Below, piece after piece: positions 22,443 through 31,528 of a stretch of 54,259 nt of DNA. The notes beneath the pieces were generated by a model. It searched no databases. It was given only the letters and a program-made list of their open reading frames with translations, and was not told the origin of the DNA. The DNA is from Actinokineospora spheciospongiae (GTDB lineage: Bacteria > Actinomycetota > Actinomycetes > Mycobacteriales > Pseudonocardiaceae), in assembly GCF_000564855.1 (NCBI RefSeq), contig NZ_AYXG01000100.1:1-54259 (forward strand), in the 5' to 3' direction. Position numbers and translations under genes: made by a program. Positions within the stretch are counted from its first letter, which is position 1. Each line of letters opens with the position of its first letter.

Positions 22443-23321
22443 ATGGCCGGTGTGACGGACCAGATCCAGCCCGGCAGCGGCCCCGAGACGCACGGCGACC
22501 TCGACGACCTCGACGACCTGGTGCTGCACCTGGCGGACGTGGGTGTCCGCCGCGGCGGCAACGACCTGCTCAGGGGCGTCGACTGGCAGGTCGAGTTGGA
22601 CGAGCGCTGGGTGGTCCTCGGCGGCAACGGCGCGGGCAAGACGACGCTGCTGCGGCTCGCCGGGGCGGAGCTGCACCCGACCGCGGGGGTGGTGCACGTC
22701 CTCGGCGAGCGGATGGGCCGGGTGAACGTGTTCGAGCTGCGCACCAGGGTCGGCTTCGCCACCGCCGCGATCGGCGGTCGGATTCCGCCGGACGAGACCG
22801 TGCTCGACGTGGTGGTCAGCGCCGGGTACGCGGTGCTCGGGCGCTGGCGCGAGGAGTACGACCAGCTCGACACCGGTCGGGCGGGTGGGCTGCTCAAGTC
22901 GATGGGCATCGCGCACCTGGCCGAGCGGACCTTCGGCACCCTGTCGGAGGGCGAGCGCAAGCGCACGCTGATCGCCCGGGCGCTGATGACCGACCCTGAG
23001 CTGCTGCTGCTCGACGAGCCCGCCGCCGGGCTCGACCTCGGTGGTCGCGAGGACCTGGTCGGGCGGTTGAGCGAGCTGGCCATGGACCCGGACGCGCCCG
23101 CGACCGTGCTGGTGACCCACCACGTGGAGGAGATCCCGCCCGGGTTCACCCACCTGCTGCTCCTCGCCCGCGGCGAGGTGGTGGCGCAGGGGCTGATCGA
23201 CGACGTGCTCACCAGCGAGAACCTGTCGGCGGCCTTCGGGCAGCCGCTGGAGCTCGAACGGTCGGGGGACCGCTACTTCGCCCGGCGCAGCACTGGCCAT
23301 ACAGTGCGTACTGACGAGTAA
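22443..23321 (+). CDS. ABC transporter ATP-binding protein (soluble, single-domain)
   Basis: 292 aa ATPase. Walker A GGNGAGKTT is at 60-68, the signature TLSEGERKR at 166-174, Walker B LLLLDEP at 187-193, and the H-loop His in VLVTHHVEEIP. No permease gene is adjacent. By arrangement it resembles the stand-alone ATPase next to the echA17-type gene in M. tuberculosis (Rv3041c, from memory). ATG 22443 has AGAGG five nt upstream; GTG 22452 is an alternative start. The divergent 139-nt spacer separates it from the WXG100 operon. The transported substrate is unknown. Confidence 0.85.
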   Translation: MAGVTDQIQPGSGPETHGDLDDLDDLVLHLADVGVRRGGNDLLRGVDWQVELDERWVVLGGNGAGKTTLLRLAGAELHPTAGVVHVLGERMGRVNVFELRTRVGFATAAIGGRIPPDETVLDVVVSAGYAVLGRWREEYDQLDTGRAGGLLKSMGIAHLAERTFGTLSEGERKRTLIARALMTDPELLLLDEPAAGLDLGGREDLVGRLSELAMDPDAPATVLVTHHVEEIPPGFTHLLLLARGEVVAQGLIDDVLTSENLSAAFGQPLELERSGDRYFARRSTGHTVRTDE

Positions 23322-23373
23322 CCTTCGACGGTCGGGTCAGCGACGACCGTGGTACACGAACCGGTAGGAGGGC

Positions 23374-24159
23374 ATGGCCGTGGGTGAGTTCGTCCGGCTC
23401 GAGGTGGAGGACGGTGTCGGCACCATCCGCCTCGACCGGCCACCGATGAACGCGATCAACCGGCAGCTCCAGGCTGAGCTGCGCGAAGCGGCGCGGGAGG
23501 CCAGGGCGCGCGCCGACGTCAAGGCGGTGATCGTCTACGGCGGCCCGAAGGTGTTCGCGGCGGGCGCCGACGTCAAGGAGTTCGCCGAGATGGGCTACGG
23601 CGACATCGTCGACTACGCCCCCGAGTTGCAGTCCTCGCTGGCCGAGGTGGCGGCGCTGCCCAAGCCGACGGTCGCGGCGATCACCGGCTTCGCCCTCGGC
23701 GGCGGCTTCGAGCTGGCGCTGTGCTGCGACCGGCGGATCGCGGGCGACAACGCCAAGGTCGGGCAGCCGGAGATCCTGCTCGGCATCATCCCCGGCGCGG
23801 GTGGCACCCAGCGCCTGGCGCGGCTGATCGGCCCGAGCAAGACCAAGGACCTCGTCTACACCGGCCGGTTCGTCAAGGCCGAGGAGGCGCTGGCCCTGGG
23901 CATGGTCGACGAGGTCGTGGCCCCGGACGACGTCTACGAGGCGGCCAGGCGGTGGGCCGGGCAGTTCACCGGCGGTGCGTCGCGGGCGCTCGCGGCGGCC
24001 AAGGCGGCGATCGACGGCGGGTTGGACAACGACCTGGCCAGCGGTCTGAAGCTGGAGACGACCCTGTTCGCCGCGTTGTTCGCCACCGAGGACCGCGACA
24101 CCGGGATGCGCTCGTTCATCGAGAACGGGCCGGGGAAGGCGCAGTTCGATGGCCGCTGA
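23374..24159 (+). CDS. enoyl-CoA hydratase/isomerase family protein
   Basis: 261 aa crotonase. Oxyanion-hole segments are FAAGADVKEF (61-70) and GFALGGGFELALCCD (105-119). Both hydratase glutamates are present: Glu113 in GGGFEL and Glu133 in GQPEILLGIIPGAGGTQRL, supporting genuine hydratase activity. The ATG at 23374 is preceded by AGGAGGGC. It overlaps the following methyltransferase gene by 11 nt, implying one operon, and follows the ABC ATPase gene by 52 nt. Probably acts in fatty-acid beta-oxidation; the chain-length preference cannot be told. The order matches the echA17 neighbourhood of M. tuberculosis. Confidence 0.93.
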   Translation: MAVGEFVRLEVEDGVGTIRLDRPPMNAINRQLQAELREAAREARARADVKAVIVYGGPKVFAAGADVKEFAEMGYGDIVDYAPELQSSLAEVAALPKPTVAAITGFALGGGFELALCCDRRIAGDNAKVGQPEILLGIIPGAGGTQRLARLIGPSKTKDLVYTGRFVKAEEALALGMVDEVVAPDDVYEAARRWAGQFTGGASRALAAAKAAIDGGLDNDLASGLKLETTLFAALFATEDRDTGMRSFIENGPGKAQFDGR

Positions 24160-25105
24160 CCCCACCCCGAACCCGCACGCCACCGCCGAGGAGGTGCAGG
24201 CCGCGTTCGCCGACCCCAAGCTGGCGAACGTGCTGTACCACGACTGGGAGGCGGGCACCTACGACGAGAAGTGGTCGATCTCCTACGACGAGCGCTGCAT
24301 CGAGTACGCCACCGGCCGGTTCAAGGCGGTCGCGGGCGAGGACGGCTGGCCGTACGAGACGGTCATGGAACTGGGCAGCGGCACCGGCTTCTTCCTGCTG
24401 AACCTGATGCAGGGCGGGGTCGGCAGGAAGGGCTTCGCCACCGACCTCTCGCCCGGCATGGTCGAGGTCGCGCTGCGCAACGCCAAGGGCCTGGGCCTCG
24501 ACGTCGAGGGCCGGGTGGCCGACGCCGAGCGCATCCCCTACGACGACAACAGCTTCGACCTGGTCGTCGGGCACGCGGTGCTGCACCACATCCCGGACCT
24601 GCCCGCCGCGTTCGCCGAGATCCGCCGGGTGCTCAAGCCGGGCGGGCGGTTCGTCTTCGCGGGCGAGCCGACGAAGATCGGCGACACCTACGCGCGCAAG
24701 CTCGGGCAGGCCACCTGGTGGCTGACCACGAACATCACGAAGTTCGGGCCGCTGCGCTCGTGGCGGCGGCCGCAGGGCGAGCTGGACGAGTCCTCGCGGG
24801 CCGCGGCGCTGGAGGCCGTGGTCGACATCCACACCTTCGACCCGGCCGAGTTGGAGCGCACCGCGCGCGACGCGGGCATGGTCGAGGTGAACGCGGTGAC
24901 CGAGGAGTTCACCGCGGCGCTGTTCGGCTGGCCGGTGCGCACCTTCGAGGCCGCGGTGCCCCGGGAGAAGCTGGGCTTCGGCTGGGCGCTGTTCGCGATG
25001 AAGTCCTGGCAGCGGCTGTCCTGGCTGGACGAGAAGGTCATGCGCCGGGTCGTGCCGAGGCAGTTCTTCTACAACGTCATGATCGGCGGCCGCAAGCCGC
25101 TGTGA
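24149..25105 (+). CDS. class I SAM-dependent methyltransferase
   Basis: 318 aa. The SAM motif I ELGSGTG is at 74-80, followed by an acidic loop FATDLSPGMVEVALRNA, motif IV-like DLVVGHAVLHHIPDLPAAFAEI, and the post-motif RVLKPGGRFVFAGEP. This is the Methyltransf_11/25 fold. The C-terminal ~120 residues contain a helical extension with WRRPQGELDESS and FYNVMIGGRKPL, typical of the actinobacterial homolog beside echA17. The ATG at 24149 overlaps the enoyl-CoA hydratase stop by 11 nt, so it is translationally coupled. The substrate is unknown; lipid or polyketide-like acceptors are plausible. Confidence 0.88.
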   Translation: MAADPTPNPHATAEEVQAAFADPKLANVLYHDWEAGTYDEKWSISYDERCIEYATGRFKAVAGEDGWPYETVMELGSGTGFFLLNLMQGGVGRKGFATDLSPGMVEVALRNAKGLGLDVEGRVADAERIPYDDNSFDLVVGHAVLHHIPDLPAAFAEIRRVLKPGGRFVFAGEPTKIGDTYARKLGQATWWLTTNITKFGPLRSWRRPQGELDESSRAAALEAVVDIHTFDPAELERTARDAGMVEVNAVTEEFTAALFGWPVRTFEAAVPREKLGFGWALFAMKSWQRLSWLDEKVMRRVVPRQFFYNVMIGGRKPL

Positions 25106-25112
25106 CGGTCGG

Positions 25113-25145
25113 CGGCCGCGGCGGGGTCCTCGACCGCCGCGGCCG
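25113..25145. terminator. bidirectional terminator hairpin
   Basis: Perfect 12-bp GC-only inverted repeat (arms 25113-25124 and 25134-25145, loop 9 nt) in the 48-nt gap between convergent methyltransferase and nucleoside hydrolase genes. Confidence 0.75.
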
Positions 25146-25153
25146 TCCCCGGC

Positions 25154-26095
25154 TCAGGTCAGCCGGTCGAGCAGGAACGCCCGCAGGGCCTCCACATCGG
25201 TCTCCAGTGCCACCTCGATCGTGCGGAACCCCGGGTCGACCGCGGGCGCGATGAGCCGCCGGTCGGCCAGCAGCCCGCCCCGGCGCGGGCCGAACGCGGT
25301 GTCGACGTGCACCGGGATCGGGGTGGTGCGCAGGATTCCCGGCCGGATCGCCTCCGCCACGGCCACCGCGTCGTGGATGACGGTGCCGTCGTAGCCGAGG
25401 ATCTGCCGGTAGTGCGCCCGGTAGACCTCCGTCAGCGGCTCCAGCGCCGCGCCCAGCGGCCCGGACGCCGCGAGCCGGTCGAGCCAGTCGCCGTCGACAG
25501 CGCACTGGTAGGTCAGGTCGGTGGGGACCAGCACGGTCGGCAGGTCCTCGGTCACCAGGACGCGGTGGGCGGCCTCGGGGTCGCACCACAGGTTGAACTC
25601 GGCCGCGGCGGTCACGTTGCCGCCGGTGAGGCCGCCGCCCATGATGACCACCCGGTCGATGTTGGACTTCACCCCGGGGTGGGCGGCCAGCAGCGCGGCG
25701 ATGTTGGTCAGCGGCCCGATCGGCACCAGCGTCACCGGCTCGGGGGATTCGGTGATCAGCCGGGCCATCAGCGCCACGGCGTCCTCCGGCTCCACTCCGC
25801 GTGACCGCTGCGGCAGCAGCGCGGACCGGCCGGACAACCCGTCGTCGCCGTGCACCGCCGCCGCCCGCAGCGGGGTGGCGTGCACCAGCGGCCGGGCGGC
25901 GCCGACGCCGACCGGGACGTCCTCCCGGCCGAGCAAAGCCAGTACCCGCAGGGCGTTGCGCGTCGTGTGCTCCAGGCCGACGTTGCCGAAGACCGTGGTC
26001 ACGGCGAGCAGGTCCACCTCGGGTGAGCGGGCGGCCAGGGCCAGGGCGAAGGCGTCGTCCACGCCGGGGTCGGTGTCGATGATCAGTCGGGACAT
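25154..26095 (-). CDS. inosine/uridine-preferring nucleoside hydrolase family protein
   Basis: 313 aa. It hydrolyses the N-glycosidic bond of ribonucleosides. The calcium-binding N-terminal signature DTDPGVDDAFAL is at 7-18. Other family blocks: VTTVFGNVGLEHTTRNALRVL, ITESPEPVTLVPIGPLTNIAALL, VIMGGGLTGGNVTAAAEFN-type core, and a C-terminal IHDAVAVAEAIRP with the metal-contacting HDA. Length is normal. It is single and convergent with the upstream methyltransferase. It divides from the rightward acyltransferase gene by 44 nt, so the two share a short divergent promoter region. Involved in nucleoside salvage. Confidence 0.93.
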   Translation of the reverse strand: MSRLIIDTDPGVDDAFALALAARSPEVDLLAVTTVFGNVGLEHTTRNALRVLALLGREDVPVGVGAARPLVHATPLRAAAVHGDDGLSGRSALLPQRSRGVEPEDAVALMARLITESPEPVTLVPIGPLTNIAALLAAHPGVKSNIDRVVIMGGGLTGGNVTAAAEFNLWCDPEAAHRVLVTEDLPTVLVPTDLTYQCAVDGDWLDRLAASGPLGAALEPLTEVYRAHYRQILGYDGTVIHDAVAVAEAIRPGILRTTPIPVHVDTAFGPRRGGLLADRRLIAPAVDPGFRTIEVALETDVEALRAFLLDRLT

Positions 26096-26139
26096 GCCCC
26101 CAGCCTGCCACCCGGTGGCGCTGGGTTACCGTCACCGGC

Positions 26140-26892
26140 ATGACGTCGATGTGGGGTTCCCCGGTCGCCACCCGGCTCCGCTTCTGGTCCCGCGGCCACC
26201 GCGACCCGGCGCAGGCCCGGTTCCTCACGGTGGCCTCGCTGCGCTGGGTGCTGCGCAACCGCGCCTACACCCCGTGGTACCTGGTCCGGTACTGGCGGCT
26301 GCTGAAGTTCCGCCTGGTCAACCCGCACGTGGTGCTGCGCGGCATGGTCTTCCTCGGCAGGGACGTGGAGATCCACGCCCGCCCCGGCTTCGGCAGGCTG
26401 GAGATCGGCCGCTGGGTCCACATCGGCGACGGCAACGCCATCCGCTGCCACGAGGGTTCGCTGCGCATCGGCGACAAGGCCGTCTTCGGCAGGCAGAACG
26501 TGGTCAACTGCTACCTCGACATCGAGCTGGGCGCCGCCACCCTGGTCGCCGACTGGGTCTACATCTGCGACTTCGACCACGTCACCGCGGACGTCCACCA
26601 GCCGATCAAGGACCAGGGCATCGTCAAGTCCCCGGTCCGCATCGGCCCGGACACCTGGGTCTGCACCAAGGTCACCATCACCAAGGGCACCCGGATCGGG
26701 CGCGGCTGCGTCCTCGGCGCGCACGCCGTGGTCCGCGGTGACATCCCGGACTTCGCGGTGGCGGCGGGGATTCCGGCGAAGGTGGTGCGCAACCGCGTCT
26801 CCGCCTACGAGGCCGACGCCGAGCGCCGCGCCGCCGTCGCGGACATGGCCCGCAAGGCGGCCAAGGCGTTGCAGAAGACGCTGGAGAGCTGA
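26140..26892 (+). CDS. left-handed beta-helix (hexapeptide-repeat) acyltransferase
   Basis: 250 aa. The LbH domain covers about 75-225 with imperfect hexapeptides (IEIGRWVHIGDGNAI, RIGDKAVFGRQNVV, RIGPDTWVCTKVTITKGTRIGRG, VLGAHAVVRGDIPDFAVAAG) and the usual exit IPAKVVRNRV. Residues His and Asp in YICDFDHVTADVH sit where acetyltransferases of this class bind substrate. By context it corresponds to Rv3034c, a proposed acetyltransferase of the mycobacterial MGLP cluster; that assignment is inference. It is convergent with the GT4 gene across a 54-nt gap that carries a CCCC/GGGG hairpin. Confidence 0.86.
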   Translation: MTSMWGSPVATRLRFWSRGHRDPAQARFLTVASLRWVLRNRAYTPWYLVRYWRLLKFRLVNPHVVLRGMVFLGRDVEIHARPGFGRLEIGRWVHIGDGNAIRCHEGSLRIGDKAVFGRQNVVNCYLDIELGAATLVADWVYICDFDHVTADVHQPIKDQGIVKSPVRIGPDTWVCTKVTITKGTRIGRGCVLGAHAVVRGDIPDFAVAAGIPAKVVRNRVSAYEADAERRAAVADMARKAAKALQKTLES

Positions 26893-26946
26893 GCCCCCTG
26901 AGCCGGGGTTCCGGGGGCGAGTCCCGGCCCGCGGGGCGGACCGGGC

Positions 26947-28203
26947 CTAGGAGACGGTGAAGGCGTTGCCGGTGGCGATCTTGGGGCGGCCGAGTTCGCG
27001 GGGGTGGGCCGGGGTGGCGCGGGTGTAGACCTCCGCGGTGCGGGTGGCGATGAGGGACCAGTCGAAGTCCTTGGTGAGGCGGGACTTGGCCAGGCGGGCC
27101 CGGCGCTTGGCGGCGGCCGGGTCGTCGAGGACGGCGCGGGTGGCCCCGGTGAGGCCGTCGACGTCGCCCGGGGGGAAGGAGAGGCCGGTGCGGTCCTGGA
27201 CGACGACCTCGCCGAGGCCGCCCGCGGTGGAGGCGACCAGGGGGGCGCCCGCGGCGGCGGCTTCGAGGGCGACGATGCCGAACGGTTCGTAGCGGCTGGG
27301 GAGGACCACCGCGTCGGCGGCGGCCAGGGTGGCGAGCAGTTCCCGGTCGTCGAGGTGGCCAGCGAACTCGACCGCGCGGCGCACGCGCAGCTTCTTCGAC
27401 AGCTCGACCAGGGCCTTGGCCTGCGAACCCCGGCCCGCGACGACCAGGCGGGTGCCGGGGTGGGTGCGGCGGATGCGGGGGAGGGCGGCGATCAGGTCGT
27501 GCACGCCCTTCTCCCACTCCAGCCTGCCGAAGAACAGCAGCAGCGGGGCGCCGTCGGGGCTGTGGGTGAGCCGGGCGGCGCGCACGTCGCGGGCCGAGAC
27601 CCGCCAGCCGCGAGGTTCGATGCCGTTGTGGATGACCTCGATGCCAGCCGGGTCGACCTCGAAGAGGTGGGCGACCTCGGTGCGCATGGCCGACGAGCAG
27701 GTGATCAGCGCGTCGGCGCGGTTGGCCAGCCACCACTCGACCGAGTGGACCTGCTGGTTGAGCGGTTGGGAGAGCCAGCCGCTGTGCCTGCCCGCCTCGG
27801 TGGCGTGGACGGTGGCGACCAGGGCGACCCCGGCCTGCTCGGCGAGGGCGACCGCCGGGTGGGTGACCAGCCAGTCGTGGGCGTGCACCACGTCCGGCCG
27901 CCACTGCCGCAGCAGGGCCAGGCCCGCGCGGACCATGCCGTGGCCCATGGCCAGGGTCCAGGCCACCAGGTCCTTCTCGAAGACCAGGTGGGTGGGGTCC
28001 TCGGCGACGCGGATGACCCGCACCCCGGCGTCGGTGGTGTCGGTGGTGGGGTGCGTGGCGGCGTCGGTGCCCGCCTCGTGCCTGCACAGCACGACGACCT
28101 CGTGGCCCTGGGCGGCGAGGTTGACCGCGATGGCGTGCACGTGTCTGCCCAGACCGCCGATGACCACCGGCGGGTACTCCCAGGACAGCATCAGCACGCG
28201 CAT
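26947..28203 (-). CDS. GT4 alpha-glucosyltransferase, Rv3032-like
   Basis: 418 aa, GT-B fold glycosyltransferase of family 4. N-terminal blocks: MLSWEYPPVVIGGLGRHVHA (begins 4) and VHAHDWLVTHPAVALAEQ. C-terminal donor-binding blocks: LLFFGRLEWEKGVHDLIAAL, VVAGRGSQAKAL, and VLPSRYEPFGIVALEAAAAGAPLVAS with the E-x7-E motif. The WEYPPVVIGGLG start is typical of the Rv3032 group, which elongates alpha-1,4-glucan for MGLP and glycogen in mycobacteria. It lies 34 nt downstream of a GH57 branching-enzyme gene, the same partner as in M. tuberculosis. GlgM (maltose-1-phosphate synthase) is a related alternative, but the gene context favours the Rv3032 role. Confidence 0.88.
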   Translation of the reverse strand: MRVLMLSWEYPPVVIGGLGRHVHAIAVNLAAQGHEVVVLCRHEAGTDAATHPTTDTTDAGVRVIRVAEDPTHLVFEKDLVAWTLAMGHGMVRAGLALLRQWRPDVVHAHDWLVTHPAVALAEQAGVALVATVHATEAGRHSGWLSQPLNQQVHSVEWWLANRADALITCSSAMRTEVAHLFEVDPAGIEVIHNGIEPRGWRVSARDVRAARLTHSPDGAPLLLFFGRLEWEKGVHDLIAALPRIRRTHPGTRLVVAGRGSQAKALVELSKKLRVRRAVEFAGHLDDRELLATLAAADAVVLPSRYEPFGIVALEAAAAGAPLVASTAGGLGEVVVQDRTGLSFPPGDVDGLTGATRAVLDDPAAAKRRARLAKSRLTKDFDWSLIATRTAEVYTRATPAHPRELGRPKIATGNAFTVS

Positions 28204-28237
28204 CTCGTCGACTTCCTCACCTTCGGGTCTGAGAACC

Positions 28238-29758
28238 CTACTTGCCGGTAAGGAGGGTTCTGGCGTCGAGGTCGCCGAACAGGCCGTCCTCGGCGCGCAG
28301 CCGGGCCGCCCGGTCGGCGGCCCGCTCGCGCGCCCCCGACCGCAGCAGCGAGGCCAGCTCGGCGTAGCGCTCGCCGTGCACCTTGGCCCGGCGGCGGGCG
28401 TAGTCGGCGGCCGAGTCCTTGGTGACCATGAACGCCCAGTCGCTCGACAGGGCCAGCAGGGCCTCGCGGACGACCTGGTCGAACACGGGGTCGCGGCCCA
28501 CCGACGGCGCCCGGTGCGCGACCAGGTCGAGCAGGTCGCGTTGCAGTTCGGCGCCCGCGTGCACCAGGTCGGCCACCTGCTCGCCGTCCCACACCCGCCA
28601 GTCCTTGCCCGACCCCCACGACGACGCGGGCAGGTCGACCCGGCCGCCGAGGTAGCCGGCGTCCAGCGCGCCGCGCAGCGAGGTCACCTCGACCCCGCGC
28701 GCGGGCAGCAGCCGCAGCACCTGTTCCAGCCACGCCGGTCCCTCGTGCCACCAGTGCCCGAACAGCTCGGTGTCGTACGCGGACACCACGAGCCCCGGCC
28801 TGCCGTGCCTGTCGTTCAGCTCGTGCAGCCTGCGCACCACCGTGTCCACGAAGTCGACCGCGTGCCGCTGCACGGTTTCCAGCGCGAGGGCGGGCTCGTA
28901 GGGCCGCTTGTCCTGCGGTGCCACGTGGCGCCCGGTCACCCGCGCGGGCTTGAGGCCCGACGGGTGGTCGTAGGTGTGGAAGTCGCGGTAGGCGGGGTCG
29001 CCCGGGTAGCCCGCCTTCGGGGACCAGACCCGGTAGGTGACCTCCAGGTCGCGGCCGAAGCACACCACGTCGGAGTCGCCGACCGTGCGGGCCAGGGCGG
29101 TGTCGCCGTGCAGCGCGGGGCCGTCGACGAGGAACCGGCGCACCCCCGCCGCCGCGTAGCCGGTCTCCATGCCCGGGGCGTACCCGCACTCCGGCGCCCA
29201 GATGCCCTCGGGCCGGTGGCCGATCCGGGCGGTGGTGTCGTCCAGGCCCGCGCGCAGGGCGAACGCCCGAAGCGCCGGGTCGAGCAGCGGCTGGAACGGG
29301 TGCGTGGCCGGGCCGCCGATCAGCTCGACGACACCGCTGTCCACCAGTGGCCGCAGGACCGGCGAGAACCCGTGCCGCCAGCGCCCCTCGAACTCGCCCA
29401 GGGCCGCCGCGGACGCCCGGAACTCCGCCGCGGCCACCTCGCGCAGCAGCGGGTCGTCGCGCTGCCAGCGGGTGGCGGCGTACTGGGCGCGCAGGTTCCA
29501 GTTGCCCAGCCAGTCGTGCACGGCGCGCAGCGAGTGCGGGTCGTCGAGCTGGGCGGCGAGCACCGGGGTCACGCCCAGGGTGAGCACGTCGCGGCGGCCC
29601 TCGGCGGCGAACCGCTCCAGCATCCCCACCAGCGGCAGGTAGGAGTGCGCCCACGCCTGGTAGAGCCACTCCTCGCCGACCGGCCAGGTGCCGTGGTGCG
29701 GCAGCCAGGGCAGGTGGCTGTGCAGGACGAGCGCGAAGCCCCCGATCGGCTCGCTCAT
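28238..29758 (-). CDS. GH57 1,4-alpha-glucan branching enzyme, Rv3031-like
   Basis: 506 aa. GH57/DUF1957 enzyme expected to introduce alpha-1,6 branches into a glucan. The N-terminal GH57 block is LVLHSHLPWLPHHGTWPVGEEW. The catalytic nucleophile is Glu190 in GIWAPECGYAPGME and the acid/base is Asp329 in VSAYDTELFGHWWHEGP. A C-terminal helical domain follows (SSDWAFMVTKDSAADYARRR). The ATG at 29758 overlaps the preceding methyltransferase stop (ATGA); the longer frame adds only Arg-rich non-family sequence. The operon order methyltransferase-GH57-GT4 matches Rv3030-Rv3031-Rv3032. The genome therefore has two unrelated branching enzymes in this window (GH13 GlgB and this one). Confidence 0.92.
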   Translation of the reverse strand: MSEPIGGFALVLHSHLPWLPHHGTWPVGEEWLYQAWAHSYLPLVGMLERFAAEGRRDVLTLGVTPVLAAQLDDPHSLRAVHDWLGNWNLRAQYAATRWQRDDPLLREVAAAEFRASAAALGEFEGRWRHGFSPVLRPLVDSGVVELIGGPATHPFQPLLDPALRAFALRAGLDDTTARIGHRPEGIWAPECGYAPGMETGYAAAGVRRFLVDGPALHGDTALARTVGDSDVVCFGRDLEVTYRVWSPKAGYPGDPAYRDFHTYDHPSGLKPARVTGRHVAPQDKRPYEPALALETVQRHAVDFVDTVVRRLHELNDRHGRPGLVVSAYDTELFGHWWHEGPAWLEQVLRLLPARGVEVTSLRGALDAGYLGGRVDLPASSWGSGKDWRVWDGEQVADLVHAGAELQRDLLDLVAHRAPSVGRDPVFDQVVREALLALSSDWAFMVTKDSAADYARRRAKVHGERYAELASLLRSGARERAADRAARLRAEDGLFGDLDARTLLTGK

Positions 29759-30525
29759 GCGCGTGCGACCGCGACGAGGTCGAGCGAGGCGTCCACGTCC
29801 ACGTCGTCGGCGGAGGTGATCTCGAAGTCCGCCGACGCCACCGAGGTCACCGCGTCGAGCAGTTGCGCCGACCACGGCTCCCCGGAGACGGCGACCTCCA
29901 ACTGCGCGTCGATGATCGACCCGCCCAGGGCGGCGTCCAGCCCGCGCAGCCGGGGGCCGTGGGCCAGCCCGCCCAGGAACTCCACGGTGAAGCCCGCGTC
30001 GCGCAGCAGCCCGGCCAGTTCACCGCCCGCCAGCTCGCGGGTGTGGAACGGGTTGAGCGGGGTGTCGCGGCCGGGGGAGAAGGTGATCCGGTTCGGCGTG
30101 GTGACCAGCAGCAGCCCACCGGGGCGCAGCACCCGGTGGCACTCCAGCAGGAAGCCCTCCTGGTCCCACAGGTGCTCGATCACCTGCAGGTTCGCCACCA
30201 CGTCGACCGCGCCGGTGCGGACCGGCAGCGCGGCGAGGTTGCCGCGCACGGTCCGCACCGCCGGGTACGCCTTCGCCACGTGGGCGGCGGTGTACGCGTC
30301 GTAGTCGAGCCCGATGACCTGCCGGGCGGTGCCCGCCAGCAGGTCGGCGCCGTAGCCCTCACCGCACCCGGCCTCCAGCACCACCGCGCCCGCGCAGTGG
30401 TGGGCCAGGTTCAGGTACGCGGCCTCGTGCCTGCGGAACCAATAATTCTCTTCCGCGATGCCGGGGACGGTGCGCTCCCCGGTGAGCGGCAGCTTGTCGG
30501 CGGCGCCTGCGGTTTCGGTGGACAC
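29755..30525 (-). CDS. SAM-dependent methyltransferase, Rv3030-like
   Basis: 256 aa. Motif I VLEAGCGEGYGADLL is at 49-63, acidic motif II GLDYDAY, motif IV NLQVIEHLWDQEGFLLEC, and post-motif RVLRPGGLLLVTTPN. The N-terminus LTGERTVPGIAEENYWFRRHEAAY is characteristic of the Rv3030 group, thought to methylate a sugar of the MGLP reducing-end region. GTG start at 30525. It is first in the leftward operon with the GH57 and GT4 genes, overlapping the GH57 start by 4 nt. The presence of this trio suggests the organism makes an MGLP-like or methylated intracellular glucan; this is inference from synteny. Confidence 0.87.
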   Translation of the reverse strand: MSTETAGAADKLPLTGERTVPGIAEENYWFRRHEAAYLNLAHHCAGAVVLEAGCGEGYGADLLAGTARQVIGLDYDAYTAAHVAKAYPAVRTVRGNLAALPVRTGAVDVVANLQVIEHLWDQEGFLLECHRVLRPGGLLLVTTPNRITFSPGRDTPLNPFHTRELAGGELAGLLRDAGFTVEFLGGLAHGPRLRGLDAALGGSIIDAQLEVAVSGEPWSAQLLDAVTSVASADFEITSADDVDVDASLDLVAVARA

Positions 30526-30565
30526 GCGGGAAGACGGTAGCCGATGGACTACTGGTCAGTAAGGG

Positions 30566-31405
30566 TCAGGGCTTGCGGCCGACCGCCCCCGCGATGCAGA
30601 ACTGCACCTCGTCGAGCGGCTTGAGCTGCGGGCCGTCCGGCCACCACTCCGCGCACAGCGAGAAGCCGGGCGGGACCAGTTCCAGGCCGGGGAACATGCT
30701 CTCGATGGCGGCGCGGGTGCGGAACAGGCCGGTGCCCATCGGGCTGTGCAGGAACACGTCCTCCATGCGCCGGGCCAGCGGGCTGTACTCGCTGGTCTCC
30801 GGGTCGAAGAAGTGGCTGATGCCGACCACCGAGCCCGAGGGCAGCGCGTCGATGTAGACCCGCATGATGTCGGCCGGGTCGCGCTCGCCCCCGTAGTGGT
30901 GGATGGTGCCCATCTGGAACAGCGCCAGCGGCTGGTCGAAGTCGATGTACTTGCGCACGACCTCGTCGGCCAGCACCCGCTCCGGCTCGAAGATGTCCTC
31001 GGCGGTGAAGTGGGTCTGGTCGTTCTCCTCCAGCAGCGCGCGCCCGTGCGCGAGCACCACCGGGTCGTTGTCGACGTAGACGACGGTCGACTCGGGGTTG
31101 ATCCGCTGCGCCACCTGGTGGGTGTTCTCCGCGGTGGGCAGGCCGGAGCCGAGGTCGAGGTACTGGGTGATGCCGGTCTGCAGCGCCACGAACCGGGTGA
31201 CGCGGATGAGGAACTCGCGGTTGTCGAAGGCGAGCTGCGCGGCCTCGGGGGCGACGCTCTGCACGCGGCGCAGGACCTCGCGGTCGATCTCGTAGTTGTC
31301 CTTGCCGTGCAGGAATGCGTCGTACACCCTGGCGATGCTGGCCTTGGAGGTGTCGATGTAGACGGGCACCCCTGGCTCGTCTGAGTGGGGACCTGCGGTA
31401 GACAT
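30566..31405 (-). CDS. DUF574/Methyltransf_19 SAM-dependent methyltransferase
   Basis: 279 aa. The N-terminal signature IDTSKASIARVYDAFLHGKDNYEIDR (begins 17) is diagnostic for this actinobacteria-specific family. The SAM site is QYLDLGSGLPT, followed by VYVDNDPVVLAHGRALL. The C-terminal segment has FSLCAEWWPDGPQ. Members are numerous in Streptomyces and relatives and often sit beside XRE-DUF5753/DUF397 genes, as here; substrates are mostly unknown. It is divergent from the XRE gene at 31529 across a 123-nt gap. It looks like an insertion into the otherwise Mtb-like gene order between the Rv3030- and Rv3029c-type genes. Confidence 0.9.
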   Translation of the reverse strand: MSTAGPHSDEPGVPVYIDTSKASIARVYDAFLHGKDNYEIDREVLRRVQSVAPEAAQLAFDNREFLIRVTRFVALQTGITQYLDLGSGLPTAENTHQVAQRINPESTVVYVDNDPVVLAHGRALLEENDQTHFTAEDIFEPERVLADEVVRKYIDFDQPLALFQMGTIHHYGGERDPADIMRVYIDALPSGSVVGISHFFDPETSEYSPLARRMEDVFLHSPMGTGLFRTRAAIESMFPGLELVPPGFSLCAEWWPDGPQLKPLDEVQFCIAGAVGRKP

Positions 31406-31528
31406 GCGTTCCTCACCGGGTGTCGTGGATCATGGATGTTTCGCGATCAGGAGGTACCCTCACTGTAGGGGGACGGAACCGGCGGAAACCACGTCGGGTG
31501 ATGATTGTTCTGCGAAGGGATGGCGGCC